The notes: a model not told the origin generated them from the letters alone. A stretch of 64,000 nt of DNA from Antedon mediterranea (GCF_964355755.1 NC_092670.1:34147795-34211794); one strand, 5' to 3'. Counted from the stretch's first letter, positions 39,101 to 44,149 are shown. Translations and numbers: made by a program.

Positions 39101-39980
39101 AGTCAGCCAACCAGTTAGTTCAGTTCATTCATAATTGTTCATATTTTGGGGGACAATACATATTAATATAATGGACCTAGATTATTCATGTTTCCATGGT
39201 TCTTGCAATCTCGGTCATTTAAACTGTCAACTAACAAAATGCATGATTTGTGATGAATGATTAATAACCGTTTAATCAATTAATCGATAACTGACCGATA
39301 CTCACCAACACTACAAGTTACTCCTGCAAATCCAGTTTTACATTCACATTCAAACACTCCAACTCCGTTTCCAGGGGTACAAGTTCCACCATTTTCACAA
39401 GGACTTGATTCACACGAACTTTCTGTTATAATTATACAAATTCATAAATTTTGTCATAATGTAAAGCTTGGTTTTCATTTGGACGTATACACCTCTGTCT
39501 ACACTATCAAACTATTTTGATGACAAACATAAATAAGCCTATAATGTGGAAATCGATAATAAAATTTGGGAAGGAGGGTCGCTTATCCTAAACAAACATT
39601 TTCTACGTATACCGGCCTAATGGGCTAAAAATGTAAATCAAGTATAGTATGTCGTATGCGATAATATCATATCATTCATAGGCCTACAGGAAGTATTCTG
39701 TGATCGATGTCCCGTCTAGAAAGATCGTTATTAACCTGGCCAAAACATAGATAGGCCTACAACAGCGGTAATAATTGGACTATGGCCACATCCAATGACC
39801 AGCTAACACAAACATCAGGCACATAAGTGTATATATTTAGTTGACAAATTACAGTTACGAACAAAAATATTCCTAGCATCAAACTATAAAAGTTCACTTA
39901 CGATCTGCAGTCACGTGTCCTGGTACAAGAATAGTAGCATATAAAACGCTAATAACCAGATACAAACAACCGTTAAACAT
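1..39980 (-). CDS. Giant secreted or cell-surface EGF/sushi/FN3 protein, gene-level model (47 exons, 3' end beyond window)
   Basis: Predicted modular extracellular protein, likely for adhesion, matrix or recognition; the exact role is unknown. I joined exons by hand from reading frame, Cys pattern and GT/AG sites; about 6.9 kb of coding sequence is visible. Domain order from the start codon: signal peptide, EGF, FN3, FN3, 12 EGF (exons 7-18), CCP, EGF, EGF, (EGF-CCP-CCP)x3, four EGF, CCP, CCP, EGF, then five EGF-EGF pairs. Nearly all introns are phase 1, so domains can be added or lost without frame change. The exceptions lie inside the FN3 domains. No transmembrane segment is seen, but the 3' end lies off the left edge. 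EGF/CCP/FN3 mixes occur in fibropellin-, SVEP1- and Notch-like animal proteins; I cannot name an ortholog. A small exon may have been missed. Confidence 0.88.
239..346 (-). CDS. Exon 46: EGF type B, fifth B-A pair
   Basis: [20 protein letters not shown], then [14 protein letters not shown]. 108 bp. Confidence 0.9.
690..980 (-). mobile_element. LINE reverse-transcriptase C-terminal remnant
   Basis: The minus strand reads [20 protein letters not shown], then DAIWHP and (after a frameshift) [17 protein letters not shown] and [13 protein letters not shown]. These match the region after the polymerase core of jockey/CR1-type LINEs. Broken and 5'-truncated, inside the intron between exons 45 and 46. 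Confidence 0.7.
1349..1477 (-). CDS. Exon 45: EGF type A, fourth B-A pair
   Basis: [20 protein letters not shown], then [14 protein letters not shown]. 129 bp, shorter by two codons than exons 41 and 43. Confidence 0.9.
1579..1686 (-). CDS. Exon 44: EGF type B, fourth B-A pair
   Basis: [20 protein letters not shown], then [14 protein letters not shown]. Nearly identical to exon 46, so the last two pairs arose by recent duplication. Confidence 0.9.
1779..1913 (-). CDS. Exon 43: EGF type A, third B-A pair
   Basis: [20 protein letters not shown], then [14 protein letters not shown]. 135 bp. Confidence 0.9.
2017..2124 (-). CDS. Exon 42: EGF type B, third B-A pair
   Basis: [20 protein letters not shown], then [14 protein letters not shown]. 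108 bp. Confidence 0.9.
2307..2441 (-). CDS. Exon 41: EGF type A, second B-A pair
   Basis: [20 protein letters not shown], then [14 protein letters not shown]. 135 bp, phase 1-1. Confidence 0.9.
2549..2656 (-). CDS. Exon 40: EGF type B, second B-A pair
   Basis: [20 protein letters not shown], then [14 protein letters not shown]; the last Cys is completed by exon 41. 108 bp. Confidence 0.9.
2657..3467 (-). other. Intron between exons 39 and 40, no recognised element
   Basis: AT-rich intron of about 0.8 kb. I see no gene, clear repeat or terminal inverted repeats. Confidence 0.6.
3468..3602 (-). CDS. Exon 39: EGF type A, first B-A pair
   Basis: [17 protein letters not shown], then [14 protein letters not shown]. 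The most diverged of the type-A repeats. Confidence 0.9.
3909..4013 (-). CDS. Exon 38: EGF type B, first B-A pair
   Basis: [20 protein letters not shown], then [14 protein letters not shown]. The last Cys codon is split by the intron (T|GT). At 105 bp it is one codon shorter than the other type-B exons. Confidence 0.9.
4172..4470. repeat. 17-bp intronic minisatellite
   Basis: About 17 tandem units of roughly 17 bp built on AGCTTCAAGCCCAAGAG, with variants CCTAGAG and AAGAGTG, and one shortened unit near 4395. It lies in the intron between exons 37 and 38. Confidence 0.92.
4530..4664 (-). CDS. Exon 37: EGF domain
   Basis: [12 protein letters not shown], a loop of about 18 residues, then [14 protein letters not shown]. 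Donor GTGAGT. The 17-bp minisatellite lies just downstream in the intron. Confidence 0.9.
4665..6108 (-). other. Intron between exons 36 and 37, with decayed repeat pieces
   Basis: Holds CAGTGGCGTAAC at about 4813, like a hAT-type end, and a tRNA-like stretch with GTTCAATCCCC near 4940. Around 6040..6090 is a fragment like the GTCTACACT MITE family. The open frame at 5737..6042 shows no domain. Confidence 0.5.
6109..6273 (-). CDS. Exon 36: sushi (CCP) domain
   Basis: [20 protein letters not shown], then [15 protein letters not shown] and FDDMPVC. A more diverged CCP, but the four Cys are kept. Confidence 0.85.
6495..6545 (+). repeat. 3' fragment of a tRNA-derived SINE
   Basis: Contains GCTTAGAGGTTTCACAACAT and a TATAAATACAGGATA end, matching the 3' part of the fuller SINE at 12903..13200. 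Confidence 0.65.
6725..6889 (-). CDS. Exon 35: sushi (CCP) domain
   Basis: [20 protein letters not shown], then [17 protein letters not shown] and GGSTPSC. Phase 1-1. Confidence 0.9.
7015..7080 (+). repeat. tRNA-like SINE head
   Basis: GTGGTCTAGAGGTATGAA followed by GGGTTGGAGTCCCACTC resembles pol III A and B boxes. No cloverleaf of a functional tRNA is evident. Confidence 0.5.
7150..7720 (+). repeat. Decayed SINE-like element with internal tandem duplication
   Basis: The start (CACTGCGAGAGTGCATACCT, then CCGCCTACTGTAAAATTCTC) is the opposite orientation of the end of the element at 9051..9636. The block with GATTTAGGCTAATTTCACTA occurs twice (about 7265 and 7535). Confidence 0.6.
8047..8178 (-). 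CDS. Exon 34: EGF domain, duplicate of exon 32
   Basis: [13 protein letters not shown], then [13 protein letters not shown] and [10 protein letters not shown]. Phase 1-1. Confidence 0.9.
9051..9636 (-). mobile_element. SINE-like insertion with tRNA-like core
   Basis: About 586 bp present in copy A and absent from copy B, where the flanks join directly at 11841. The minus strand contains GAGTTTGGTGTAATGGTTA and GGTTCAAGTCC, spaced like pol III A and B boxes. GGCGGAGG motifs sit near both ends. The insertion postdates the block duplication, unless copy B lost it exactly. Confidence 0.8.
9649..9843 (-). CDS. Exon 33: EGF domain with Ser-rich stalk, duplicate of exon 31
   Basis: Same Ser-rich stalk and EGF as exon 31. 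The downstream intron holds a SINE-like insertion (about 9051..9636) that is absent from the paralogous intron. Confidence 0.9.
10842..10973 (-). CDS. Exon 32: EGF domain, duplicate of exon 34
   Basis: [13 protein letters not shown], then [13 protein letters not shown] and [10 protein letters not shown]. It differs from exon 34 by a few residues, such as Asn for Glu in the last loop. Confidence 0.9.
11854..12048 (-). CDS. Exon 31: EGF domain with Ser-rich stalk, duplicate of exon 33
   Basis: A stalk of about 30 residues ([18 protein letters not shown]) leads into [12 protein letters not shown]...[14 protein letters not shown]. The coding sequence matches exon 33 almost base for base. Confidence 0.9.
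12903..13200 (+). mobile_element. tRNA-derived SINE with ATT-repeat tail
   Basis: B box GGTTCGAATCC near 12950 is followed by a conserved-looking body (CACCCAGGTGTATAAATGGG) and ends with GGATATTATTATTATTA. Simple-repeat tails are typical of SINEs mobilised by LINEs. It lies in the intron between exons 30 and 31. Confidence 0.8.
13331..13489 (-). CDS. Exon 30: sushi (CCP) domain
   Basis: [20 protein letters not shown], then [17 protein letters not shown] and VTETPRC. Last domain of the three EGF-CCP-CCP units. Confidence 0.9.
13951..14112 (-). CDS. Exon 29: sushi (CCP) domain
   Basis: [19 protein letters not shown], then [15 protein letters not shown] and YDNEIPTC. Donor GTACTG, acceptor TTTAG. 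Confidence 0.9.
14430..15605. mobile_element. Inserted retroelement-derived segment with 152-bp tandem repeats
   Basis: Missing from the paralogous intron near 17675, so probably an insertion. Positions 14837..15240 hold about 2.7 tandem copies of a 152-bp unit, each with an AATAAATGAATTGAATTGAA end like a LINE 3' tail. The remaining part has an unrecognised minus-strand frame (14529..14825). Confidence 0.6.
15750..16239. mobile_element. hAT-type MITE with 8-bp target duplication
   Basis: 490 bp with inverted ends starting CAGTGA and flanked by GTTAAAAT on both sides (15742..15749 and 16240..16247). The paralogous intron has a single GTTAAAAT at 17820..17827 and no insert, so the empty site is in the same window. 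Each half carries CAAGATGGCGGC in inverted orientation. No transposase is encoded. Confidence 0.9.
16266..16406 (-). CDS. Exon 28: EGF domain, third EGF-CCP-CCP unit
   Basis: [20 protein letters not shown], then [19 protein letters not shown]. As in exon 25, the acceptor has to be the internal CTCTCCAG; the older upstream acceptor near 16433 leads to a stop. A hAT-type MITE (15750..16239) lies about 25 bp beyond its donor. Confidence 0.78.
16588..16743 (-). CDS. Exon 27: sushi (CCP) domain
   Basis: [20 protein letters not shown], then [17 protein letters not shown] and VTETPPQC. Very close to exon 30. Confidence 0.9.
17227..17388 (-). CDS. Exon 26: sushi (CCP) domain
   Basis: [19 protein letters not shown], then [15 protein letters not shown] and YDNEIPAC. 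Very close to exon 29. Confidence 0.9.
17845..17985 (-). CDS. Exon 25: EGF domain, second EGF-CCP-CCP unit
   Basis: [20 protein letters not shown], then [20 protein letters not shown] use the acceptor CTCTCCAG just above 17985, because the acceptor used by its paralog exon 22 would give an in-frame stop here. The start is therefore an inference. Confidence 0.78.
18165..18326 (-). CDS. Exon 24: sushi (CCP) domain
   Basis: [20 protein letters not shown], then [17 protein letters not shown] and VTETPQC. Paralog of exons 27 and 30. Confidence 0.9.
18853..19014 (-). CDS. Exon 23: sushi (CCP) domain
   Basis: [19 protein letters not shown], then [15 protein letters not shown] and YDHEIPTC. Paralog of exons 26 and 29, and the most diverged of the three. 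Phase 1-1. Confidence 0.9.
19431..19877. mobile_element. Composite insertion: hAT-like ends around a tRNA-derived SINE
   Basis: Absent from the paralogous intron near 17810. The ends read GGTGGATTCAAGTAGTGG and CTAGATCCACCACTG. The inside has GAGTGGCCGAGCGGTTAAGA (tRNA-Leu/Ser-like, near 19529) and a body ending GACCAGTCTTTGACTCTGAA. A related SINE body is at 21655..21800. Confidence 0.65.
19921..20100 (-). CDS. Exon 22: EGF domain, first EGF-CCP-CCP unit
   Basis: A Ser-rich leader ([12 protein letters not shown]) precedes [12 protein letters not shown], a 19-residue acidic loop and [17 protein letters not shown]. The leader is intact here but frameshifted in the paralogous exons 25 and 28. 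Confidence 0.88.
20219..20330. repeat. Short duplicated AT-rich motif
   Basis: CAATCACTTCAATTGTT and CAGTCACTTCAATTGTT, plus ATTACTGATTCTTCAT, occur twice in about 100 bp, in the intron between exons 21 and 22. Confidence 0.6.
20516..20707 (-). CDS. Exon 21: EGF domain with extended loop
   Basis: [12 protein letters not shown], a loop of about 23 residues, then [12 protein letters not shown]. Donor GTGAGT, phase 1-1. Confidence 0.88.
21161..21373 (-). CDS. Exon 20: EGF domain with Thr/Pro leader
   Basis: A Pro/Thr-rich leader ([15 protein letters not shown]), possibly O-glycosylated, precedes [12 protein letters not shown], a 22-residue loop and [12 protein letters not shown]. The longest EGF exon here (213 bp). 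Confidence 0.88.
21655..21800 (+). repeat. SINE body fragment
   Basis: Shares TGATCATAACTGGG...GAGACTAGTCTTTGAC with the SINE at 19529..19800 and ends in an AACA-repeat. Confidence 0.6.
21836..21997 (-). CDS. Exon 19: sushi (CCP) domain
   Basis: [29 protein letters not shown] and [10 protein letters not shown] give the four-Cys CCP pattern, but the usual Trp before the last Cys is absent. This is true of all CCP exons in this gene. Phase 1-1. Confidence 0.88.
22018..22043. repeat. GTA/TAG microsatellite
   Basis: Uninterrupted run of about eight AGT/GTA triplets in the intron between exons 18 and 19. Confidence 0.9.
22311..22864. mobile_element. MITE of the AGATGTATTGTCC family
   Basis: Ends TTAAAGATGTATTGTCCC and GCACAATACATCTTTAA form terminal inverted repeats with TTAA at each outer edge. 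Related copies are at 49184..49530 and, as fragments, near 46510..46702, 39140..39170 and 61272..61320. Confidence 0.75.
23010..23195 (-). CDS. Exon 18: EGF domain with extended loop
   Basis: [12 protein letters not shown], a loop of about 21 residues ([19 protein letters not shown]), then [14 protein letters not shown]. Phase 1-1. Confidence 0.9.
23576..23704. mobile_element. MITE of the GTCTACACT family, PIF/Harbinger-like
   Basis: Inverted ends GGCTCTGTCTACACTATCA and ATAGTGTAGACAAAGCT, flanked by TTA on both sides. A 3-bp TWA target duplication is typical of PIF/Harbinger elements. Confidence 0.8.
23745..23864 (-). CDS. Exon 17: EGF domain, near-identical twin of exon 16
   Basis: [20 protein letters not shown], then [14 protein letters not shown]. 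It lies about 253 bp from exon 16. The duplicated block also covers about 37 bp of downstream intron, pointing to a recent small tandem duplication. Confidence 0.9.
23998..24117 (-). CDS. Exon 16: EGF domain, near-identical twin of exon 17
   Basis: [20 protein letters not shown], then [14 protein letters not shown]. 120 bp. It differs from exon 17 by very few bases, including Ile for Thr after the third Cys; flanking intron sequence is also shared. Confidence 0.9.
24215..24364. mobile_element. MITE of the GTCTACACT family
   Basis: Near-perfect ends AGCCTTGTCTACACTA and TAGTGTAGACAAGGCT, flanked by TAA on both sides (24212..24214 and 24365..24367). Confidence 0.85.
24634..24768 (-). CDS. Exon 15: EGF domain
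   Basis: [20 protein letters not shown], then [13 protein letters not shown] compact EGF. The upstream intron (toward exon 14) carries the 54-bp minisatellite. Confidence 0.9.
24886..27154. repeat. 54-bp minisatellite, about 42 copies, with higher-order structure
   Basis: Units begin near ATTAGAGACCACAGTGAAC and end GCTGTTGGTATC. Because 54 is a multiple of 3, it gives long meaningless open frames on the minus strand. Two 52-bp units (near 25588 and 26342) are 754 bp apart, and other variants recur at the same spacing, so a block of 14 units was itself duplicated. It lies in the intron between exons 14 and 15. Confidence 0.97.
27285..27450 (+). mobile_element. tRNA-derived SINE
   Basis: GTAGCCATGTGGTTAAGA (A-box-like) and GGGTTCAATTCC (B box) are followed by a body with GGAGGATAAGGTGGCGCGG. 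In the intron between exons 14 and 15. Confidence 0.65.
27845..28042 (-). CDS. Exon 14: EGF domain with long Ser/Phe loop
   Basis: [12 protein letters not shown] is followed by about 26 residues (with [17 protein letters not shown]) before the fourth Cys, then [12 protein letters not shown]. In ordinary EGF exons of this gene the same loop is about 8 residues. Confidence 0.9.
28123..28289. mobile_element. MITE of the GTCTACACT family
   Basis: Ends AGCTCTGTCTACACTATA and TATTGTAGACAGAGCT, flanked by TAA (28120..28122 and 28290..28292). Confidence 0.82.
28440..28515 (-). repeat. tRNA-like SINE head
   Basis: The minus strand reads CTGTGGTGCAATGGTTGTGA, then GATGGTTCAAATCTCTT, spaced like pol III A and B boxes. 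No other SINE body is clear. Confidence 0.5.
28652..28807 (-). CDS. Exon 13: EGF domain with acidic C3-C4 loop
   Basis: [12 protein letters not shown] is followed by a loop of about 21 residues rich in Asp, Glu and Ser, then [12 protein letters not shown]. Donor GTGAG, acceptor GAAG, phase 1-1. Confidence 0.88.
29314..29478 (-). CDS. Exon 12: EGF domain
   Basis: [12 protein letters not shown], an extended loop ([16 protein letters not shown]), then [12 protein letters not shown]. Phase 1-1. Confidence 0.9.
29788..29922. repeat. 66-bp tandem duplication
   Basis: The block starting ACACGCACGCGTTGTTCAGC and ending TGTGATTGATGTAATTA occurs twice in a row almost without change, in the intron between exons 11 and 12. 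Confidence 0.92.
29971..30076. mobile_element. Truncated MITE of the GTCTACACT family
   Basis: The left end (GCTCTTTCTACACTATCAAA after TAA) is kept; the right end is lost next to the donor of exon 11. Confidence 0.65.
30083..30244 (-). CDS. Exon 11: EGF domain with Ser/Asp/Glu-rich leader
   Basis: An acidic, Ser-rich leader ([14 protein letters not shown]) precedes [11 protein letters not shown]...[13 protein letters not shown]. The intron just past its donor begins with the remnant of a MITE (29971..30076). Confidence 0.85.
31065..31187 (-). CDS. Exon 10: EGF domain
   Basis: [20 protein letters not shown], then [14 protein letters not shown]. Phase 1-1, donor GTGAG, acceptor ATTAG. Confidence 0.9.
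31781..31906 (-). CDS. Exon 9: EGF domain
   Basis: [20 protein letters not shown], then [14 protein letters not shown]. The acceptor sits behind a run of T on the coding strand. Phase 1-1. Confidence 0.9.
32441..32551 (-). CDS. Exon 8: short EGF domain
   Basis: [20 protein letters not shown], then [10 protein letters not shown]. 111 bp, phase 1-1, donor GTAAGTATA. The shortest EGF exon in the gene apart from the 105-108 bp type-B repeats near the left edge. Confidence 0.85.
33344..33517 (-). CDS. Exon 7: EGF domain with Pro/Gly-rich leader
   Basis: A linker of about 25 residues ([17 protein letters not shown]) precedes CPCVNGGKC...[15 protein letters not shown]1 and C2 are separated by a single residue, so the first EGF loop is very short. 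Phase 1-1. Confidence 0.85.
33661..33843. mobile_element. Short hAT-like MITE
   Basis: 183 bp bounded by CAGTGGTGTAATG and TTATGCCACTG, inverted ends of the CAGTG class. The flanking 8-mers are not clearly identical, so the target duplication is eroded or the call is only family-level. Confidence 0.55.
33889..34108 (-). CDS. Exon 6: second FN3 domain, C-terminal part
   Basis: Reads [15 protein letters not shown], then [20 protein letters not shown] and [12 protein letters not shown], a strong FN3 signature. It enters in phase 0 and leaves in phase 1. Confidence 0.9.
34419..34489 (-). CDS. Exon 5: second FN3 domain, N-terminal part
   Basis: 71 bp reading [20 protein letters not shown] and RWR. 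It starts in phase 1 and ends in phase 0, unlike the rest of the gene, and joins exon 6 (KPHRDDLNG) to restore a complete FN3 domain. Confidence 0.85.
34866..35033 (-). CDS. Exon 4: first FN3 domain, C-terminal half
   Basis: Contains [20 protein letters not shown] and GDSRASEPS, the L-x-P-x-T-x-Y-x-F/V-x-V-x-A-x-N signature of the FN3 F and G strands. Donor GTACG below 34866. Confidence 0.9.
35098..35480. repeat. CTAGGCCT-rich low-complexity tract
   Basis: Dense short words built from TAGGCCTA, CTAGCTAGG and CCTAGG, many self-complementary, in the intron between exons 3 and 4. TAGGCCTA is scattered elsewhere in the window too. Confidence 0.75.
35954..36091 (-). CDS. Exon 3: first FN3 domain, N-terminal half
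   Basis: Reads [15 protein letters not shown], then IEWSQYS and EEYTLEYKM: the PxxP start, core Trp and Tyr of an FN3 fold. It ends in phase 1 and joins exon 4 in frame. Confidence 0.85.
36551..38243 (-). mobile_element. 5'-truncated LINE with AAAC-repeat tail
   Basis: Inserted in arm 1; arm 2 has the unfilled site near 62893. The frame at 36935..38101 encodes the back half of a reverse transcriptase ([13 protein letters not shown], then FADDTN and [15 protein letters not shown]), a jockey/CR1-like signature, followed by the C-terminal domain. The minus-strand 3' end is an ACAA/AAAC repeat, and AGTT flanks both ends. It lacks the endonuclease, so it is dead by itself. Confidence 0.88.
38600..39125. 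repeat. CAGTCA minisatellite, arm 1 (about 0.5 kb)
   Basis: Imperfect units of about 20-28 bp built on CCAGTCAGTTTATTT and GTCAGTCAAC. Inverted counterpart of the longer array at 61330..62750. Confidence 0.9.
39306..39422 (-). CDS. Exon 2: EGF domain
   Basis: Six-Cys EGF pattern ([12 protein letters not shown], then [12 protein letters not shown]), phase 1-1, 117 bp, with GTGAG donor and ACAG acceptor. Its inverted duplicate is at 61048..61164. Confidence 0.93.
39902..39980 (-). CDS. Exon 1: start codon and signal peptide
   Basis: ATG at 39980 opens [20 protein letters not shown], a short polar start followed by a hydrophobic core, then GHVTAD. This is a typical secretory signal peptide. 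It ends in phase 1 at a GTAAGT donor just below 39902. A nearly identical exon lies inverted at 59950..60028. Confidence 0.9.
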
Positions 39981-40056
39981 CTTTGTTAACGCCTTTTAAA
40001 CTAATTAACATTAAGTACTCCACTCTTCTCAGCTCACGACCTTTCCAAAGAGTGAG

Positions 40057-40064
40057 CTTATAAA
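40057..40064 (-). promoter_or_regulatory. TATA-like box of the giant EGF gene
   Basis: TTTATAAG on the minus strand, about 77 bp upstream of the start codon. The inverted copy keeps TTATAAG at 59874..59880, at a similar distance from its ATG. Conservation between the arms supports, but does not prove, a core promoter. Confidence 0.5.
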
Positions 40065-40669
40065 GAAACGAAAAGAAAAAGTTGGCAGAGCTTGCAACGG
40101 AAACGGGTTTCCGGTGTTCATAACGGAACATCGATGGCCTGGATCTTAATTGGTATTATGATATATAATAATTTAATATTACTTAATCTTTTAATTACTA
40201 ATTACAAGGCACGCCTTTTATTGGCTAGTGAAAAGAATATCTATGGCGCGATTTAAATAGCCAGTCTTCCAAGTGGCGGCCCTGTGAGCCCTCCCCAAAC
40301 TTAATCCGTCAGTGGTCAAAAACTTACGGTACTAAACTTGGCCGTATTATCGGCTCTGTTCTACGGTTGCATTGACCAATCGGTTAATTCATTAAACAAT
40401 TTTTATTTTCTAAATGATTTCCTTTTGAAATAATGCACTTTCTTCTTAAAAGATATATTGATTGATTGATTTTGTCAGAATCTTTTATTATTTATATTAG
40501 GCCTATTATATGATAGGATCTTGCTTACGCAAATACAATAGCTGGTATCACAATCCGATCAAAGATCCCTGTGTGTAGAATATCATAAACCACATTTGTT
40601 ACATTAATTAAATTTCAATATAAATCATGTGTATAATCTATAGGCCTACACTAAGAAATAAAATTGAAC

Positions 40670-42758
40670 AAATTTAGCAAACTGCGTAACAATAAAGGAG
40701 GTGGTATTATTGATAACATAATCAACGAATACTTTAAAAACAGCCCTGTTGAATTAATTGAATTAATTACTCGATTGTTTAACTTGATTCTTGATTCGGG
40801 TGTTGTGTCACAAGGCTGGTGCATCGGAATTATTGTGCCAATCTACAAAAAGAAGGGTTCCCCCAATGATCCTGATAACTATCGAGGGATCACCCTATTT
40901 AGCATTATGGGGAAATTGTTTACGGCAACTATATTAACAATCGACTCTCTTCTTACATCGAAGGTGCAGGTATTATGGGCGAAGAACAAGCAGGATTTAG
41001 GGATGGGTACTCAACTAATGATAATATACTAGTTTTACACTCCATAATTGAATTATATTTAAACAAACACAAAAGGTTGTTTTGCGCATTCATTGACTAT
41101 AAGAAAGCGTTCGACTTAGTTGACAGATCGTTTTTGTGGACCAAATTAATTTCATGTGGCAAAAACGGTAAAGTTATTACTGTTATTTATAATAAATGTA
41201 TGCAACGGCCAAGTCTTGTGTCAAATTGAATGGTTTAATTTCCGATTGTTTCCCATGTAATATTGGAGTACGACAAGGGGAAAACTTATCACCACTTTTG
41301 TTTGCGATTTACCTTTATGATTTTGAATGTTTTGTTAGTCGTTACTATAAAGGTCTAGATTACATACAAAGAATTCAACAAGGTTTTAAGTGATGATGAT
41401 GTAGAAGTTTTCCTCAAATTATATGTTTTATTGTATGCGGATGATACAATTGTTATGGCAGAAAGTCCCACAGAACTTCAGAATGCATTAAAAGCTATTC
41501 ATAACTATCGTGGTATGTGGAACCTCACAGTTAACACGACAACAACATATATTATTATTTTCTCTAGAGGTAAAGTTAGAAATAAACCCATGTTTATGTT
41601 TGGTGATGAACAAATTGAGATTGTAGATGATTACATTTATTTAGAGACAGCCTTTAATTTTAATGGCAAATTTAATAAACCTATTGACAAGCAGGTAACA
41701 CAAGCCAAAAGAGCAATGTACAGTATGTTAACAAAAGCCAAACAATTAAATCTTCCGTTAGACATTGTGTGTGAACTCTTTGACCAGCTCGTTTTGCCAA
41801 TTTTGGTAATGTGGTTACGAAATTTGGGGATTCCAAAAGCTTGATCGGATCGAGGTCTTTTACAGGAAATGTTTTAAGCATTTTCTCAAACTAAATAAAT
41901 CCACTGCAATTTGCATGGTTTATGGTGAATTCGGTAGAGTAAACATTATATTAGGAATTGATAAAAGAGTGTTCAGTTTTGGGTACGCATCATAAGTAGC
42001 AAACAAAGCAAATTGTCAAATATTATGTTCAGGTTGCTAAAAAAATACATGATCAGGGAATTTATCTCTTGCAATGGACTAGCAAAATTCAAAATATACT
42101 CAACAATATTGTGGTATGCCCAAAATGTGGAATGATTCGATAATTTTAATAAAAAATTGTTATCTAAGAGTATTAATCTCCGATTGAGTGACATCTCAAA
42201 ACAGAAATGGCGCCATGATGTTTTTCCTAATTATGTGTGATAACTATAGATATTTTAAGGATATTTTAGTATTTGAACAGTCATTAATTTTACTAAAAGA
42301 TAATGAAAGGATGATCTCTGCATGTTCAGATGGGGAAATCATCGACTTCCAATATCTAAAATATACAGTAATGAACACGAAACCAAATGTACTTTATGTA
42401 ACCAAAACGATACTGGAGACGAATATCACTATTTATTTATTTTCCCCTTACTTGTTCTCATGCGCCAAATATACATTCAAAGGTATTATATCACCCGCCG
42501 AAATAGAACCAAAATGCACCAATTAGGCTACTTAATACCAGATCCGAAAAAAAACTATCAAACTTAGCTAAATTTATTCATGAAATTTAATATGTTTTAG
42601 TTAGATGTTGCTTTTCGATATATCAATTATGTATAAGACCAAATATTTATGTGTGGAAGTGTTTAATTTGTTTCTGTATAAGATTGAAAGAATGTTCTTT
42701 CATACCCTGAAAAAGGGTCGATAAAGAAATAAAGAATCATTGTCATTGTCATTGTCTT
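40670..42758 (+). mobile_element. Broken LINE with CATTGT-repeat tail
   Basis: Frames read PIYKKKGSPNDPDNYRGITL, EEQAGFRDGYSTNDNI, FCAFIDYKKAFDLVDR, VRQGENLSPLLFAIYL and YADDTIVMAES: reverse-transcriptase blocks in order, but with frameshifts near 40975, 41220 and 41400. The C-terminal part decays after about 41850. It ends in repeated CATTGT at 42738..42757. Intergenic, between the giant gene and cathepsin B. Confidence 0.88.
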
Positions 42759-43260
42759 AATATTAGTAAAAAGATATTTTGGCACATATGATTTTGGATA
42801 CTTCAGACAGAAATCGAAATAAAAACAAATAAATTTAAAAAAAGACAATGAATACAGACTTGGTAAGTCTACTATTATAAGTACATCACTATCGATACAC
42901 TTCAGTGATTTTATCACGTGCATTTAAGTTTAGTAGTATCACGTGAGTTGGATCACATGTGTATTCATCACATGACTCTAAACGACTCGGACTCGGTGTT
43001 TCGCAGTTGAGTTTTCTTTTTTGTTGGTGAAACATCGGTATGTATCAGTTCAGGGTTTCTTTGTTTTGTATGTAAGAAAATTAATTCCACTGCTGCCGAT
43101 GGGACTTGTTTGAAGTTGAGTGGCATACACAGATGGGAAAGCTGACTGTGTATTATTAGATAGTGTCTGTAGTAGATAGGTAATGATAAATGATTGTCTA
43201 CACCAACCAACTGTGTGCACCATAAGCATAGCCTAACTAGCTAGGCCTAGTAAAATAGTA

Positions 43261-44149
43261 CATGTGTTATGCGCGATTTGAACGATTTGCGCAATTTGAA
43301 ATTGCGCAAAAAAATCCTTGCGCAATTTGAAATTGCGCAAAGAATTCTTGCGCAATTTAAAATTGCGCAAGGATTTTTTTGCGCAATTTCAAATTGCGCA
43401 ATCAACTTGCGCAATTTCAAATTGCGCAAGAAAATCTTTGCGCAATTTTAAATTGCGCTGCACAATTTGTAAATTGCGCAAGATAGTTCTTGCGCAATAT
43501 GACACCTTTGCGCAATTTGAAAACGAACTGTAAATTTTCAAATTGCGCAACAAAATTCTACCAGACAACGGTATTATAATAATTTATTGGAAACTAAATA
43601 ACTCAAAATAAAACATAATAAATGCGAAGATAACATGTGTATAATAAATGCATAACATTTATTATTACAATTAAATAATATTATCACTGTAACTTGAAAT
43701 AAATCAAAATAAATGAAAAAATTAAGTTTTTAATATTAGTTTAAGCTAGGCCATATGTAACCTAGTCAGTATCAGTAGTCCAGACCCTAGCTAGGCTAGA
43801 GTAGTATAGCCGGCCGCCCGCGCCGCGCCCGCCTGGTGGAACACCACCGCTTCGTTTTCCTTCGTCGGTTCTTCGACGGTATGCTAACTTATAACAATAT
43901 TTGCACTACTAAAATAAGGAAATGCAATATTTATCTTTAATTTTGAATCATTCTTAGAAATTACTATATAAATATGGGTGTGCATGATTTCACAATCTGT
44001 CGAAAAACCTTGCGCAGTTTGCAGATTACTTGCGCAATTTAATACGTTGCTTGCGCAATTTGAAACACATGTTTCAATTCAAATTGCGCAAGGATTTTTT
44101 TTGCGCAATTTCAAATTGCGCAAATCGTTCAAATCGCGCATAACACATG
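43261..44149. mobile_element. Foldback-type element made of TTGCGCAA palindromes
   Basis: 889 bp. The first and last roughly 70 bp are near-perfect inverted repeats starting CATGTGTTATGCGCG, with TA on both outer edges (43259..43260 and 44150..44151). The left side (43280..43550) is an array of TTGCGCAATTT/AAATTGCGCAA motifs that are themselves palindromic; a shorter array is on the right. The centre is unrelated and includes a GC-rich stretch near 43810. No protein is encoded. Confidence 0.85.

Larger units (their letters stand above)
36340..40453 (-). repeat. Inverted duplication, arm 1
   Basis: Reverse complement of about 59512..63115: promoter, exon 1, intron 1, exon 2 and part of intron 2. 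Recognisable throughout, with substitutions and indels. It contains a LINE insertion (36551..38243) and about 250 bp (38347..38605) that arm 2 lacks. Confidence 0.92.

Noticed and set aside
43261-43560. CRISPR-like or bacterial-type palindromic repeats (TTGCGCAA)
   Set aside because: Spacing is irregular and the block belongs to a transposon-like element with inverted ends.
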